From assembly GCF_040802235.1 (NCBI RefSeq), contig NC_133166.1, positions 113,598,991 through 113,662,990 on the forward strand: a stretch of 64,000 bases of DNA, given 5' to 3'. The stretch comes from Manis javanica. Lineage: Eukaryota > Chordata > Mammalia > Pholidota > Manidae. The translations under genes were made by a program, and so were the position numbers. The notes beneath the pieces were generated by a model, which was not told the origin of the DNA, searched no databases, and saw nothing but the letters and a program-made list of their open reading frames with translations. How positions within the stretch are numbered: position 1 is the stretch's first letter; the number at the start of each line of letters is the position of its first letter. This document shows positions 1 through 10,040 of the stretch, piece after piece.

Positions 1-820
1 GGGAGATGCCAAGTGTGATTCCATCACAGTGTGACTGGCAGCACGCCCGCCCCCCGGGGGCCCTGGTGAGGGCGCACTCTTCTCCCACCCTTAAGGCTAG
101 GTTGGGAAGGTCACCGTGGCCCCTCCTGTCCACGGGCCCTGGGCCCCTCCAGTGCAGGGTCCTCGGGCCTTCTGCTGCTCCTCCCACTCCCAACCATTTT
201 CCTCCATGAGAATCTGAACCTCCCTGCTACTCAGAAGCTCCATCCCCTCCCGCCTCCCGCCTAGACCCTCCTGGGATGCAGGCCCACGGGGCCTTCCTCC
301 AGCACCCTGCCCCAGCCTGGTGTTCAGGACCCACTCCTGGGCTCCCCTCACCAGACTCGGGGGGAACACGCTCCCCTCCACTGCAGCACCCACACTTGGG
401 TGATACCATCCCTTCGTCCCTGGTTCTGACTGTCCCCTCTTCCCCAGTGGCCCGGGGCAGAAAGTGACACACAACCGCAGGTGCCAGGCTGTGTCCCTAG
501 AGGCCCCCACATCTGCTCCACCTGATCTGGGAATCTTCGCAGTCGGCCTGCTCTAGGGAAAGGGTTGAGCATGGAGGGCTGGACTCGGAGGGGAGGAGTC
601 TGCCTACCAGCACAGGGTCCGGCCAGGGCCAGTGCACAGGCTGCAGTGGGGCCCGGGGGGCCAGGGCTGTAGGTGGGGGTGGGCAGAGAGGGGAGGGCCC
701 AGGACACCGTGCCTGCACACCCGTGTGCTCCTCGGTGCGGCTCAGGGACCCCCTCTGCTCCCTGGCCCTCCCTGTGGCCTGATCGCTGGGTCTGCTCTAG
801 GGGATCAATGAAACACTTAC

Positions 821-3150
821 CTGTCCGAGGTCAGCTGCATATTGACGTGGCCTTGCGTCGAGTATGTAATGAATGACATGCGCTGTTCAGGGCTTGGGAG
901 GAAACATGGACTTGTGAGCAACTATACACACAGGGTGAAAGTGATGCTGGTGTGCAACAGGCAGGGGGCGCCCCCCCCAAGTTCCCTGCTCTCCGTTCTG
1001 TCTCTTAGTGTGGAGCCCATTTCCTGGACTCCACAAGTTCTCATCACTTTAGTGAAGGATCATGAGGCCCGGCAGGCGCGCAGCCCTCCTGTCAGAGTGC
1101 GGCAGAGCGCCCTGCGGACCCAAAGCCCGGAAGTCTGTTTCCCTCTCTGCCTCTCTCTCTCTCTCACTCACACACACGCGCACAGGGCTGCTGCGTGCAC
1201 AGGAGACAGGCAGCTACCTGCTCTTCACGAGGGCCTCCCTCGCTGGCCGCCCCTCTCCCCTCCTGACAGATTCTTGGTCCTTTCCCTTCTCCTCCTCCCT
1301 GGACGATCTTCCCCACCTCCCTCCCCCTCGCCTCAAAGAAATTATGCTCCCTCCTCAGCCATTCATATTTCCTAATCTGTGAGGGCCTCCAGGGAAGATG
1401 TGCCCCTGAAAACAAGGACAGACCCCCAGGAAGGAGCCAAGCAGGGCTGCAGAGATTTTAGGAAACAAGTGTGATCTGTCCTTCTCTCCTGTTCGGAACA
1501 GTGACCTGAGCTTTGCGACCTGAGGCAGGCCCGGGTCCACTGCATCTAAACAGCAAAGTACTCAGAGAGGAAATCGCCCTGCAACACAGAGCTGAAAAGC
1601 CGTACTTTTTAAATCTGTTCACCAAATCCCGCACAAAGCTCTGTGTGAACATCCAGTTGTGTACACCTTGTGATCTGAAAAAGAAGAAGACGTGAGTCAG
1701 AGACGGAGGTGCATGTATCATGTGAGCACGGTTGCTGCCTTCCCTGCCTTCCACTGGCCCTTAGCAGGCTCCTCCATGTGTGTGTGTGTGTGTGTGCGTG
1801 TGTGTGTGTGTGTGTGCGTGTGTGTGTGTGTGTGTGCGCGTGCGTGTGTGTGTGTGTGCGTGCGTGCGTGTGTGTGTGTGTGCGTGCGTGCGTGTGTGTG
1901 TGTGCGTGTGTGTGCGTGTATGTGTGTGTGTGTGTGTTGTGTGCATTTGTAATGTGTTCTATCTTAAATTTATGTTCAAGCATTTCCTTGATAAATTTAA
2001 AAATGAAATTACAGACAAACTAGTGGCATGAAGTGTGAAAAAGACAGACTGGGAAGCTCTAAGCCTTAGTTTCCACAAAGAAACACTGACCAAACAGAGG
2101 TTTAAACTGGAAACAGTATACTTCCACGGAAAACAACAAAGGTAGGCAGAAACCGAGGGAAAAAGAAAGAATGGACATACAAGACAAGCAGAAGCAAACA
2201 ATAAGATGATACAGCCAGGCCTTACACACCAAGCATCACTCTAAATGTGTGTGGCACCGGGTGGCTGAGTACATAATAAAACCCAAATATTTGCTGCTTA
2301 CAAAAGACTCATTCAGCTCTAAAGATATATGTCGGTTAAAAGTGAAGTGATAGAAGAAGAAATTCCATGCAAGTGGAAATCAGAAGAAATCAGCCATAGT
2401 TATATCAGATAAAATAGTCTTCAAGCCAAAAATGGTAACAAGAGCCAGTGAAACAGGATTCTGGGTAAATGGTGGAGTAGAGAGAGCCTGAAGTCACCTT
2501 CTCCACCAGATCTACACTTACACACAGAGTCTTTCACCCTGAAGAAGAGTGGAGACTGAAGTGACCACCACCTTTTATACAGAGAGGGACAGAAAGATCA
2601 CGCACACATGGAACCCCAAAGCAGCAGGAGACACAGAGACGCAGGAACCCCAGGAACCCCAATCCCAGCACAGCAATTTCCCCGCCCGCTGATTAAGGGG
2701 CATGCAGGCCACAGATCTGGGCCATGTGGTTGGAGGGACTGAGTCCTCTAGAAACCACATGGTGGCCTTCAATCCTTTTCAAGAGGAAAGTCCCAGGGAA
2801 CAAATGCCTGGGGCATTCTTTCTGCCCCAGGGAGTCCGCAGAGAGTCTGTTCCTTGAATGTGACCGGACAGTCCCTGCTTCCCTCTCTCAGAGCCTGGGG
2901 CCCCCTACTGACCCCAGGGACAGCACTGTTCTATGGCAGCGACTAGAGCAGGTGGGCCACTCACGAGTCTAGGACGAAGTACACGTCGTAAGTGCTCCAG
3001 CAGGATTCCCCAATCTGCTGGGCTCTCCTGGGGCCTGGAGCTGGGGTCGTGACCTTGGTCCTGGGTGGGGTGGCGGAGGGTGCTCCTGGTGGTCGGGAGC
3101 GGAGATGGCGGCAGCAGCAGCAGGGAGACCACCAGCACGGGGCCCCGCAT
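821..3150 (-). CDS. ANTXRL: ANTXRL gene A, 5' part (coding exons 1-3)
   Basis: Partial anthrax toxin receptor-like gene. Coding exons are exon 1 at 2965-3150 (ATG at 3148-3150 read on the minus strand), exon 2 at 1606-1674 and exon 3 at 821-892. Exon 4 would lie about 420 bp left of the window. Exon 1 encodes a hydrophobic start ([13 protein letters not shown]) and ends in [10 protein letters not shown], the first beta strand of the vWA domain. Exon 2 gives [20 protein letters not shown] and exon 3 [20 protein letters not shown], both close to human ANTXRL as I remember it. Exon 1 is 186 bp, which leaves the ATG out of frame with [10 protein letters not shown]; gene B has 194 bp here. One or both copies therefore contain indels, and the signal-peptide end of the frame is unsettled. 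Exons 2 and 3 are identical to gene B. Confidence 0.82.
1776..1937. repeat. Interrupted TG/CG microsatellite in ANTXRL intron 1 (gene A)
   Basis: About 160 bp of TG broken by CG steps, lying between exons 1 and 2, roughly 100 bp upstream of the exon 2 acceptor in the direction of transcription. Confidence 0.97.
2190..2450 (+). mobile_element. Old L1 ORF2 endonuclease-region fragment (unit 1)
   Basis: Resembles the L1 endonuclease region (ACTCTAAATGTG, GTGGCTGAGTACATAATAAA, CTGCTTACAAAAGACTCA, ATCAGATAAAATAG). Frames are broken by several stops. It lies in ANTXRL intron 1. Confidence 0.75.
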
Positions 3151-4082
3151 CCTGGGGGCCGCTGTTCTTGCCTCCGCCCAGTCCCTGGGGGCCCAGGCGG
3201 GCCCCGTAAACTGCAGGCCACCTCAGGCCAACACCTCCTCTGCTTCCTCGCGGGCTCAGGGTCCTCGGCACTCCCGACCTCAGCGCTACTCACGCTCTGA
3301 TCAGTATACCTTGCACCTGCCAGCAGCCACCTGATACCTGCCCTGTGGGTCCAAGTAGCAAGTGGTGGGCTGTGGGGTGATGGCCCCGCTACTTATGCAC
3401 CTTCACCCCGCCCTGCTGACGTAGGTCCATTATGATGGACAATAGGTTGCCCTGGTGACCTTGTGAACTGCAGCTCTGCCGGGTGCTCTCCCTGTGGGCA
3501 TCCTCAGGCAGGAGTTTGAAGGGGCAGTAAGATGAGGCCTCCATTTGTCCCTTATCCCAAACCCTCCCAGGGAGTCTACAATTTCAAGGAAACCCGGCCC
3601 TTTGGTAAACTGACAGAGGGCAGCTGAGGGGGCCTCCACACAGACATCACTGAGTGTGGGGAGGTGGAGAGAAGATTGCTCTAAGTTTATTTGTGGGGAC
3701 ACTGAAGTCACCCAAGGGATAGAAGGATCTAGAAGAAGGCTGTGAAAGCAGGCCAGTGTCCTTTGTGAATGCGGGACATTCCAGTTATCTGCTCTGTGTA
3801 TTGAACCATCGCAGACCTAGGGACATAAAGCAGAAAAATTTCATAGGCGCACAGGTTCTGTGGATTAGAAATTCAGAGATGTCTGAGCGGGCACGGGTTG
3901 ACTTTCCTCCATGGAAAACCCACTTGCTCTTTCATGTAAATTCTGGAATCATATCATACATTCTCCACTCTCCTAAACCTCTCTTAGTATTTTAGCAAAA
4001 CAAAGTTACATATGTAGATACATTTGGAGGGATTTGAATCTGCTGTCTGGACCACTCTCACCAGTGAACATCAGGCACCCGC

Positions 4083-4170
4083 CCTGCTTCCCTCCTTAGG
4101 GGCAAAACCAGCCACGGGTTTCTGATCTGAAATGCCCAGGTGCCCCCTACTGGGTGCAGGCAGGGGCGCA
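4083..4170. repeat. About 90 bp dispersed box, copy i
   Basis: Shares a framework (CTTCCCTCC, TAGG, CAAA, CCAGCCA, GGTTTCTG, TCTGAAAT, GTGCCC, GGGTGCAGGCAGGG) with the boxes at 4604-4690 and 30081-30170. Unit 2 copy near 36,885-36,975. I do not recognise it as a named repeat. Confidence 0.6.
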
Positions 4171-4368
4171 CAGAGGGGGACGCAGCTCTGAGGGCCACCC
4201 TGCCCCAATCCCAGCGTGGGCTGCAGTGAAGGCTACTCCCTGGTGCCCGGTGGTGCTGGGGACGGATTAGTTCCTGGGTGTCACTGGCAGGTGTCCAGGC
4301 TGGGCTCACTGTGGGGAGGCAGCCCGATGCGGGACGGTTGTCACTGGAGGAAAGGAGGGCCTACTTAC

Positions 4369-4466
4369 CGGGAATTTCTCGTTACCAAATCTGAATTGAC
4401 AAATAACTTCCTCCCTGTTGTCTACATCTTGGAAGCCTTTTCCGATAACCTTCGATTTCTCGTTAA
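4369..4466 (-). pseudogene. Orphan ANTXRL exon-10-like relic (unit 1)
   Basis: 98 bp resembling exon 10 and its flanking introns at 29.5-30.2 kb. It has an acceptor TGTTGCAG, a donor GTAAGT and an open frame containing [20 protein letters not shown]. It lies upstream of exon 1 on the same strand, so no gene B or gene A transcript starting at the usual ATG could use it as exon 10. It is 5 bp longer than exon 10, so its end phase differs. Its EEVICQF is nearer to human DEVICRF than gene B's DDVVCQF. No other exons of this older copy were found nearby. Inference: remnant of an earlier partial duplication. Confidence 0.75.
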
Positions 4467-4603
4467 CTGCAACAGTAACATCCATATGTCTGTGCGAGGA
4501 AGGGCTGAAGTGTTTTCCTCAGATCACAACTATGGCAGGCGGCCCCCAAAACAGAACTCCCAGGAACTTGTGGGGATGTGCCTGCATCTGAACCAGCCCC
4601 CGG

Positions 4604-4690
4604 CCTACTTCCCTCCATAGGTGCAAACCCAGCCAGAGGTTTCTGCTCTGAAATCCCAAGGTGCCCGCTAATGAGTGCAGGCAGGGACCA
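4604..4690. repeat. About 90 bp dispersed box, copy ii
   Basis: Lies on the acceptor side of the orphan exon, as copy iii lies on the acceptor side of exon 10. This supports that the orphan exon came with its flanking intron. Unit 2 copy near 37,423-37,515. Confidence 0.65.
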
Positions 4691-5337
4691 GGCAACCCCG
4701 ACATAACTGAGAGAGGAGCCAAGACCTCCTGGTGAGTCAGCCCTGGGTCATGTCTGAGCTGCACACGCACACCTGGGGGCCTGGGGACTTTCTGCCGCCT
4801 GGAGTCAATTGTCTAACCCTCCCCCCACCCCCGTCTTTCTGGGGGCCTACGGCAGAATGGAAGCCAGAGAAGCCAGACCCGTGCTTGAGGAAAGAGAATG
4901 TGGGGTTTCAACAGGGTACGTGGCTTCCCCCAACACTTGGCAGTCAGAGGGTCAGGATCTGCTGTCCGTGCCCAATCCAGGGCCACAGAGGATGCCACCT
5001 CTGCTCTAGACCCGGCTGAACAGCTGTCACGCAGCTCCTCTGGAATGCCCTGGGCTCTTGTTTTCAACGCGTGGGGCTGTGACTGCTGAGCCTGAAACCC
5101 TAGAGGGGACCTGGCTGGCCTGAGCCTCGTGGGGAAGTTTGGCCACAGCCTCTACTCGCATGTCTGAGACACGCAGGGAGTGTGGCAGCTGAGGGCAGGG
5201 CTGAGAGCCCAGAGCGCGGCAGGTGCCGGCACTCCTGGGAACGGTGCACAGCGCCCCTCTGCTCCGTGCATCGTCCCCTGCCTTGCGTCCCTGCTGCCCT
5301 GCAGGCCCTGCTCTTGACCGCTTGTCCTCTTGTAGGA

Positions 5338-5378
5338 ACTACAGCTCCCAGGGGTCTGGTTCACCCTGGGAATTGTAG
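5338..5378. promoter_or_regulatory. Inverted pair of ZNF143/SBS-like sites (unit 1)
   Basis: ACTACAGCTCCCAG on the plus strand at 5338-5351 and CTACAATTCCCAG on the minus strand at 5366-5378 face each other across 14 bp. Both match the well-known ACTACAATTCCC element bound by ZNF143 (Staf), common in bidirectional promoters. It lies about 2.2 kb upstream of ANTXRL exon 1. Binding and promoter use are inferred. Confidence 0.6.
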
Positions 5379-5924
5379 GTAAGTGGGGGCAGGAGGATGG
5401 TTTCCGGGTTTTGAGCAGAAGAGATGTTGAGGTAAAGGACTGTGCTCTGCCCAGACAGCTGCTCCCTTTACATGCTATCTGCCCTCACCCTGTGCCTCCA
5501 CCAGTAAGAACCCCAAGGAGAAAGTGACCCCAAGAGTGAGCACAGCCGGCTTGCAGGCAGCTGTACTTCCCCCGCTGCACTCCCGCTGCCCACCGGCTCT
5601 GAGAGCGCAGAGGGACCTGCCGCCCCAGGACAGAGACAGATCCTTTCTGGAAGGGAGGGCACTCTTTCTGGGAGAACAGTTACATACCAGGCTGCCTGGG
5701 CTCCAAGGACAGGGGACTGAAGGCGGGCGGCTCCCCGGGAAGGCCAGGTGGAGCTGGGCGGTGAGGAAGGGTGGCTGACCACCAGGACTGGCAGGGGCAC
5801 AGAGGGAGGTGCCTGCCCTGGGGCGGCCAGGTGGGGGCTAGGGCACCACGTGCTGCCCAGCGCAGGTTTGTGGAGAGAATTCCCACACTGTGCACCCACT
5901 GTTCACCTGTGTGTCCCCTGCCTG

Positions 5925-6045
5925 CAGCAATTCTACTGCTGGGACTGATCCCGGGAGAAACCCTGCCCCACGCCCGCAGAGAGGTGCGCTTGGGAAAGCC
6001 CCCCAGGGCGGCTTGTAGCAGCGTCTCCTTCAGAACGATCTTACT
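5925..6045 (+). mobile_element. Possible L1 3' region fragment (unit 1)
   Basis: CAATTCTACTGCTGGGACTGATCCCGGGAGAAACCC and a later TAGCAGCGTC loosely follow the L1 stretch that precedes its 3' UTR. Weak. Unit 2 copy at about 38,770-38,890. Confidence 0.35.
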
Positions 6046-7759
6046 AGTGGAGACTAATGACATTAATTTGGTCCTTCAACGTACCGGACTGCTGTGCAGA
6101 TGGCTGCAAATTACAGGACTTACAAACCAGCAACAAATGGAGGAGAAAAGTCGAATTAGAAATAATTGGGAGCAGACCAGGGAAACTCAAGGAAGCTCTG
6201 AAAGTAAGTAGTGGGCAGGAAGGAAAGAGTCAGGAAAACTACACAGACACAGAAGCTCAAACAACACACTGCAGCCGGCAGCCTCCACGCTTCAACTGCT
6301 TCAACGGCTGTTGAGGGCAGCGCTCGGGTTTTCACAACTAACTAGGATGTGCCTGGAGGTGATATCAAGCCATTTAAAGGAGATTAAACGCCTTACACGG
6401 GTTTTAAAAGGACATGAAAGCACATAATTAATCTTGGAAGGATTCCTGTCCCAAGTCATTTGTCGCCACAAATCTTTTTACATGTTCAAAAGTTAACTCA
6501 CTACAAAATTCAGATGAGGAGTTTCTCCGGATGCATGCGCCAAGGAACCTCTGCAATTACACCAGCAATTTTTTAAACAAACTGTGCAGTGTTTCAGGGT
6601 GACAGCCTAAGACAGCATCATTTCCCTAAGAGGTAAAAACAAGATAAAGTCTTGGCCCTCATCGCTCTTAAGTGTTTTTCATCTGCCAGACAGACGCAAA
6701 CGTGTGCCAGTAGATCTCTTCCCGCCTCAACTTCCTACATCCTGAAGGCAGTAAGAAGCGACAAATGCCTGTTCCTCACTGCAGAGCTGACAACCCCCAA
6801 ATGACGATTTTACATAATAAAAGATGTTTACTGAGGCTTACAGATTCCCTGGTCACCCGCTTCAAAGGCAGCTGGCAAATAACAGATCCAAAGATTAGCA
6901 AATTAAGGCCAGTAAACAATTTCCCTAAGGAGAATGCTAGCTCTCTTGGGCCTCTGGTACTTCCCGAGACACCCAGAAAATAGCAGATGAAAAAAGACTA
7001 AATCCGATGGCAGCTGAACAAGAAAACAGACTGTGCCAACCTGGACTCACTCTACCACCACTGAAGCAGCTTCCATGGGCCCTGCCTAGAGAAACACGGG
7101 TGCATTCTGGCAGTGATCACCCGCTGTCCAGCCCAAGGGGGGTCGGCACTCCCCAGTTAAAGGCATTCACCTTACCACAAACAGAAACTACAAAATCTCA
7201 TCTGTAAGGGCCCTAAACCCTACGACATTATAGACAATTTTAACTCTACAAGTTCTCTTACAGAGTTGAACACCCAAAAGTGAGTGCGAGGCGGTCTTCA
7301 GTCAGTAGCCCCGGCTCCTCTTTCTGCGTCTGCCTCTGCATGAATCAAGTGACCTGGAGAAAGTTCTCTCATCTCTTTATTTATCCCCTTTTCCCTGCCA
7401 GGTACAAAATTAGGTCAAAGCCACCAATTCTTTTGGAAAATAAAATGAATTTCTTAGATTGGTTATGTCTACACTGTCATGCAAATACCTCCTGGCCACT
7501 GCGCAGCTATAGCCAACCCTCAAGTACGTACGATGCGGCTCGTGCCCATATTAACGCAGGAAACTGTGCACCTTTACTCTGCACAGGAAACACCCTTCCC
7601 GGAGAGGCCGGCAGACCCAGGGGCTTCCGGAACAGGCTCCTTTAGGGGTCCCCAGTTTCAAATGTGGAAATCCTTAGCAAATTAACATGCCATGCAAGTT
7701 ACAAGAGCATACACTATTTTTTCATTAAGGAAAACCAAACAACCTGTCTGGCGCACTAA
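6046..7759. other. No gene recognised (unit 1)
   Basis: AT-richer single-copy DNA with small open frames only. A GAAAGTAAGTAG donor-like string occurs near 6,200, with no exon I can support. Unit 2 counterpart about 38,890-40,614. Confidence 0.5.
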
Positions 7760-8324
7760 TGTTGGGGGGACGTTGTGTATTTTCCTCGGTTCTTGTCCCT
7801 GGCGCGACAAAGACATGAAGGGCAGAGACACAGTAGTGGAGCAGAGCACAGGTTTTATTTAAAGTTCCTTAAAGAGAGAAAAAGTGCAGCAGGCAACCTC
7901 AGCGAGGAGAGGCGCCTTGAAAGGTTGGAGAAAGTTTAAGATTAAAAGGTTACACACTTAGAAAGTGTGGGCGACCTCAGAGAGAGGAGTGCCCTGAAAG
8001 GTTGGGGGTTCCCCCTTTTAAGGATTTTTCAGGAATGTGATCATGGGCTGAGGGTGCAGACCTGTTAAGCGGTCCCTGAATATTTAAAATTAACTTAATA
8101 CAGGAAGTTTACTGCTCTGATTTCTCCTGAGATAACTGGCCTCTGGGTCTGAGAGCCTATCAAACAAGACCACCTGCCCAGCCCCCCAGGTGGGCTGAGT
8201 GCTTGTCTGCTGAAGAGGACGTTAAGAATCTTCCTCACTTCCTGCCTTTTACTATGTTGTTTATTGCTGGGCCTGCGTCCCAAATTCCTCCCATCTCCTC
8301 CCATCTCGCATACCACCAGGCACA
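7760..8324 (-). mobile_element. ERV1-type solo LTR fossil (unit 1)
   Basis: 565 bp with TG...CA ends, reading on the minus strand. The AATAAA signal (plus-strand 7854-7859) is followed by a CT-rich R/U5-like tail that ends near the plus-strand start, as in gammaretrovirus-like (ERV1) LTRs. No coding internal region or matching second LTR is seen within the unit, so it is a solo LTR. No clear target-site duplication was found. It is present in both units, so it predates the tandem duplication. Confidence 0.65.
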
Positions 8325-8346
8325 GTGTGGCTGGACGGTAAGTGTA

Positions 8347-8484
<138 letters not shown>

Positions 8485-8544
8485 ATTTCACATATTGTTA
8501 AATGAATGAGATGAATACATTCCCAAAGTCTAATGAGCCCTGGA

Positions 8545-9040
8545 CCGGCCCAAAACTTCCGGAGAAAACGCCAGTGTTCGGGCCGCTCCGTACTTCAAGC
8601 TGCTGCTGCTGGGAGGCGGCGAGGTCTGCGTGGGAGCAGGCAGCGGGGTCCCCGGGAAGGGCGGCCCTCTGCGGGTGGTGCGCGGAGTCTGAGGCCGGAG
8701 GCGGGGGCGGCCGGCGGCGCAGGGCCCCGGCGGTGTCAGCCCGCGGAGGTGCCGCCCCAGCGGCGGGGGCAGGCGTGCGAACTGGGGGTCCGCGGAGCCC
8801 GGCGCTGATGGCACCCGCTGGGGGCACGGAGTCGTCGGTAACGGCCGCCACCGCCCTCCTACGACGCTGCGCTCCCAACAGCCGCTCCCGCCGCCCACCG
8901 ACACGGCCCGCGGCTGCCACCCCCAGTCCTGGGGCCGCCGCCCCCTCTTCCCAAGCCGCCCGCCGCCCGTGCCCGCCCGCGCCGCCTCCCGCCTCCGCCC
9001 CGCTCTGCCATCCTGCGCTGCCACCCAGCGGTCCCTGCTC
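8545..9040. promoter_or_regulatory. CpG island 1 (unit 1)
   Basis: Strongly CpG- and GC-rich block (GCGGCC, CCGCCG, GGCGGGGGCGG) that ends abruptly on both sides. Long open frames on both strands are the expected side effect of high GC. I recognise no protein. It could be a promoter or a GC-rich relic; it abuts the microsatellite and LTR. Confidence 0.7.
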
Positions 9041-9359
9041 TGAGGCACATCTAACTCAGAAAGGGTCAGCAGACAGTCTCCAGTGCCGGGGGTCCTGACG
9101 GGGCATTGGGAGGCTTCACGGGGGAGATGAGGGGACAGGGCAACATTCCAGGCATTGCTCACGGTTTAAACCGGGCTTAGCCCCGGGGGGGGGGGGCGCT
9201 GTGCTCCTCGGCAGGGAGCAGCTGTGAACTTGGAGTGTTCTAGGCACCGGAATCTGGCGGGATATGTTGAGTGGAGGCCATATGAGGGTGGCAGGGGTCG
9301 GCAGCCCCTGGAGAGACTATGGGCGGCAAGAAATTGGAGAAAACGTCAGGGGCTGAATC

Positions 9360-9690
9360 GTCAGCAGTCATCTGTGGAGTACCTGCTACGGGGTTTCCTG
9401 GGTCCTGGGAACCAGCCCCTGCCTCCTGGCAAATTGCACCTTGGGGGAGACCCACAGCCAGTACAATGGTGGAGAGAAATGCCCAGCAGGCTGCTTAGAG
9501 GGAGCAGAGGGCGCCTAACTACGACTGGGGGGCATGTGCCCAAACCAGGGGACAAGGGAGAGAGCACGTGAAGGGAGGGCGGCTTTGCAGGCAGAGGGAG
9601 CAGCCTGTGCACAGCCTGAGCGAGTCTGAGGATCTAAGGAAGGCCAGGGCCGAGAGACAACTGCACGCCAGCCAGGTGGTCAAGGGCGCA
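9360..9690 (-). mobile_element. L2-like fragment (unit 1)
   Basis: Reads like the reverse of an L2 3' end (GAGTACCTGCTACGGG, CCTGCCTCCTGGCA, GGGGGAGACCCACAG, GGCAGAGGGAGCAGCCTGTG). Strongly diverged. Unit 2 copy at 42,237-42,567. Confidence 0.5.
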
Positions 9691-9864
9691 AAGGGCTCAT
9701 TGGAACCATTCACACAAACCACATGCTCAGTTTTCAGCATCCTTTTGGCCCTCGGAGGCCTGGGTTACATCTCCTTGCATTGCATCCCACGCACACACTG
9801 CAAGCATCCTTCAGAGAGGAGAGTTCCGTTTTCTGCAAGGTTATACGAAGGGACTGCAGGCCTG

Positions 9865-10040
9865 AGCTCTCCCATGCACTCGCTGTGTGACCCTGGACAA
9901 GGCACTTTACCTCTCTGTGCCTTGGTTCCATTATCTGTAAAATGGGGGTTGGCCTAGTATCTCCCTCACGGTGTCTTTGTGAAAATTAAGACATTAAAGG
10001 ACCTAGCAGTTTCCTGGCAGATAGGAAGGGCTTAAAAAAT
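9865..10040 (+). mobile_element. MIR SINE (unit 1)
   Basis: Clear MIR core and tail: CTGTGTGACCCTGGACAAGG, then TTATCTGTAAAATGGGGG, then AAAATTAAGACATTAAAGG. Confidence 0.9.

Noticed and set aside
7760-8324. Full-length endogenous retrovirus
   Set aside because: No coding internal region and no second LTR nearby; best explained as a solo LTR.
8591-8640. YFKLLLLGGGEVCVG-like translation resembling the start of a small GTPase
   Set aside because: Only about 15 residues, without the GxxxxGK[ST] loop and with no following GTPase motifs. Chance in GCTGCTGCTG-type DNA.
8502-9162. 198- and 210-codon frames in CpG island 1
   Set aside because: Overlapping frames on both strands in very GC-rich DNA with no recognisable protein. 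They begin in the microsatellite flank.
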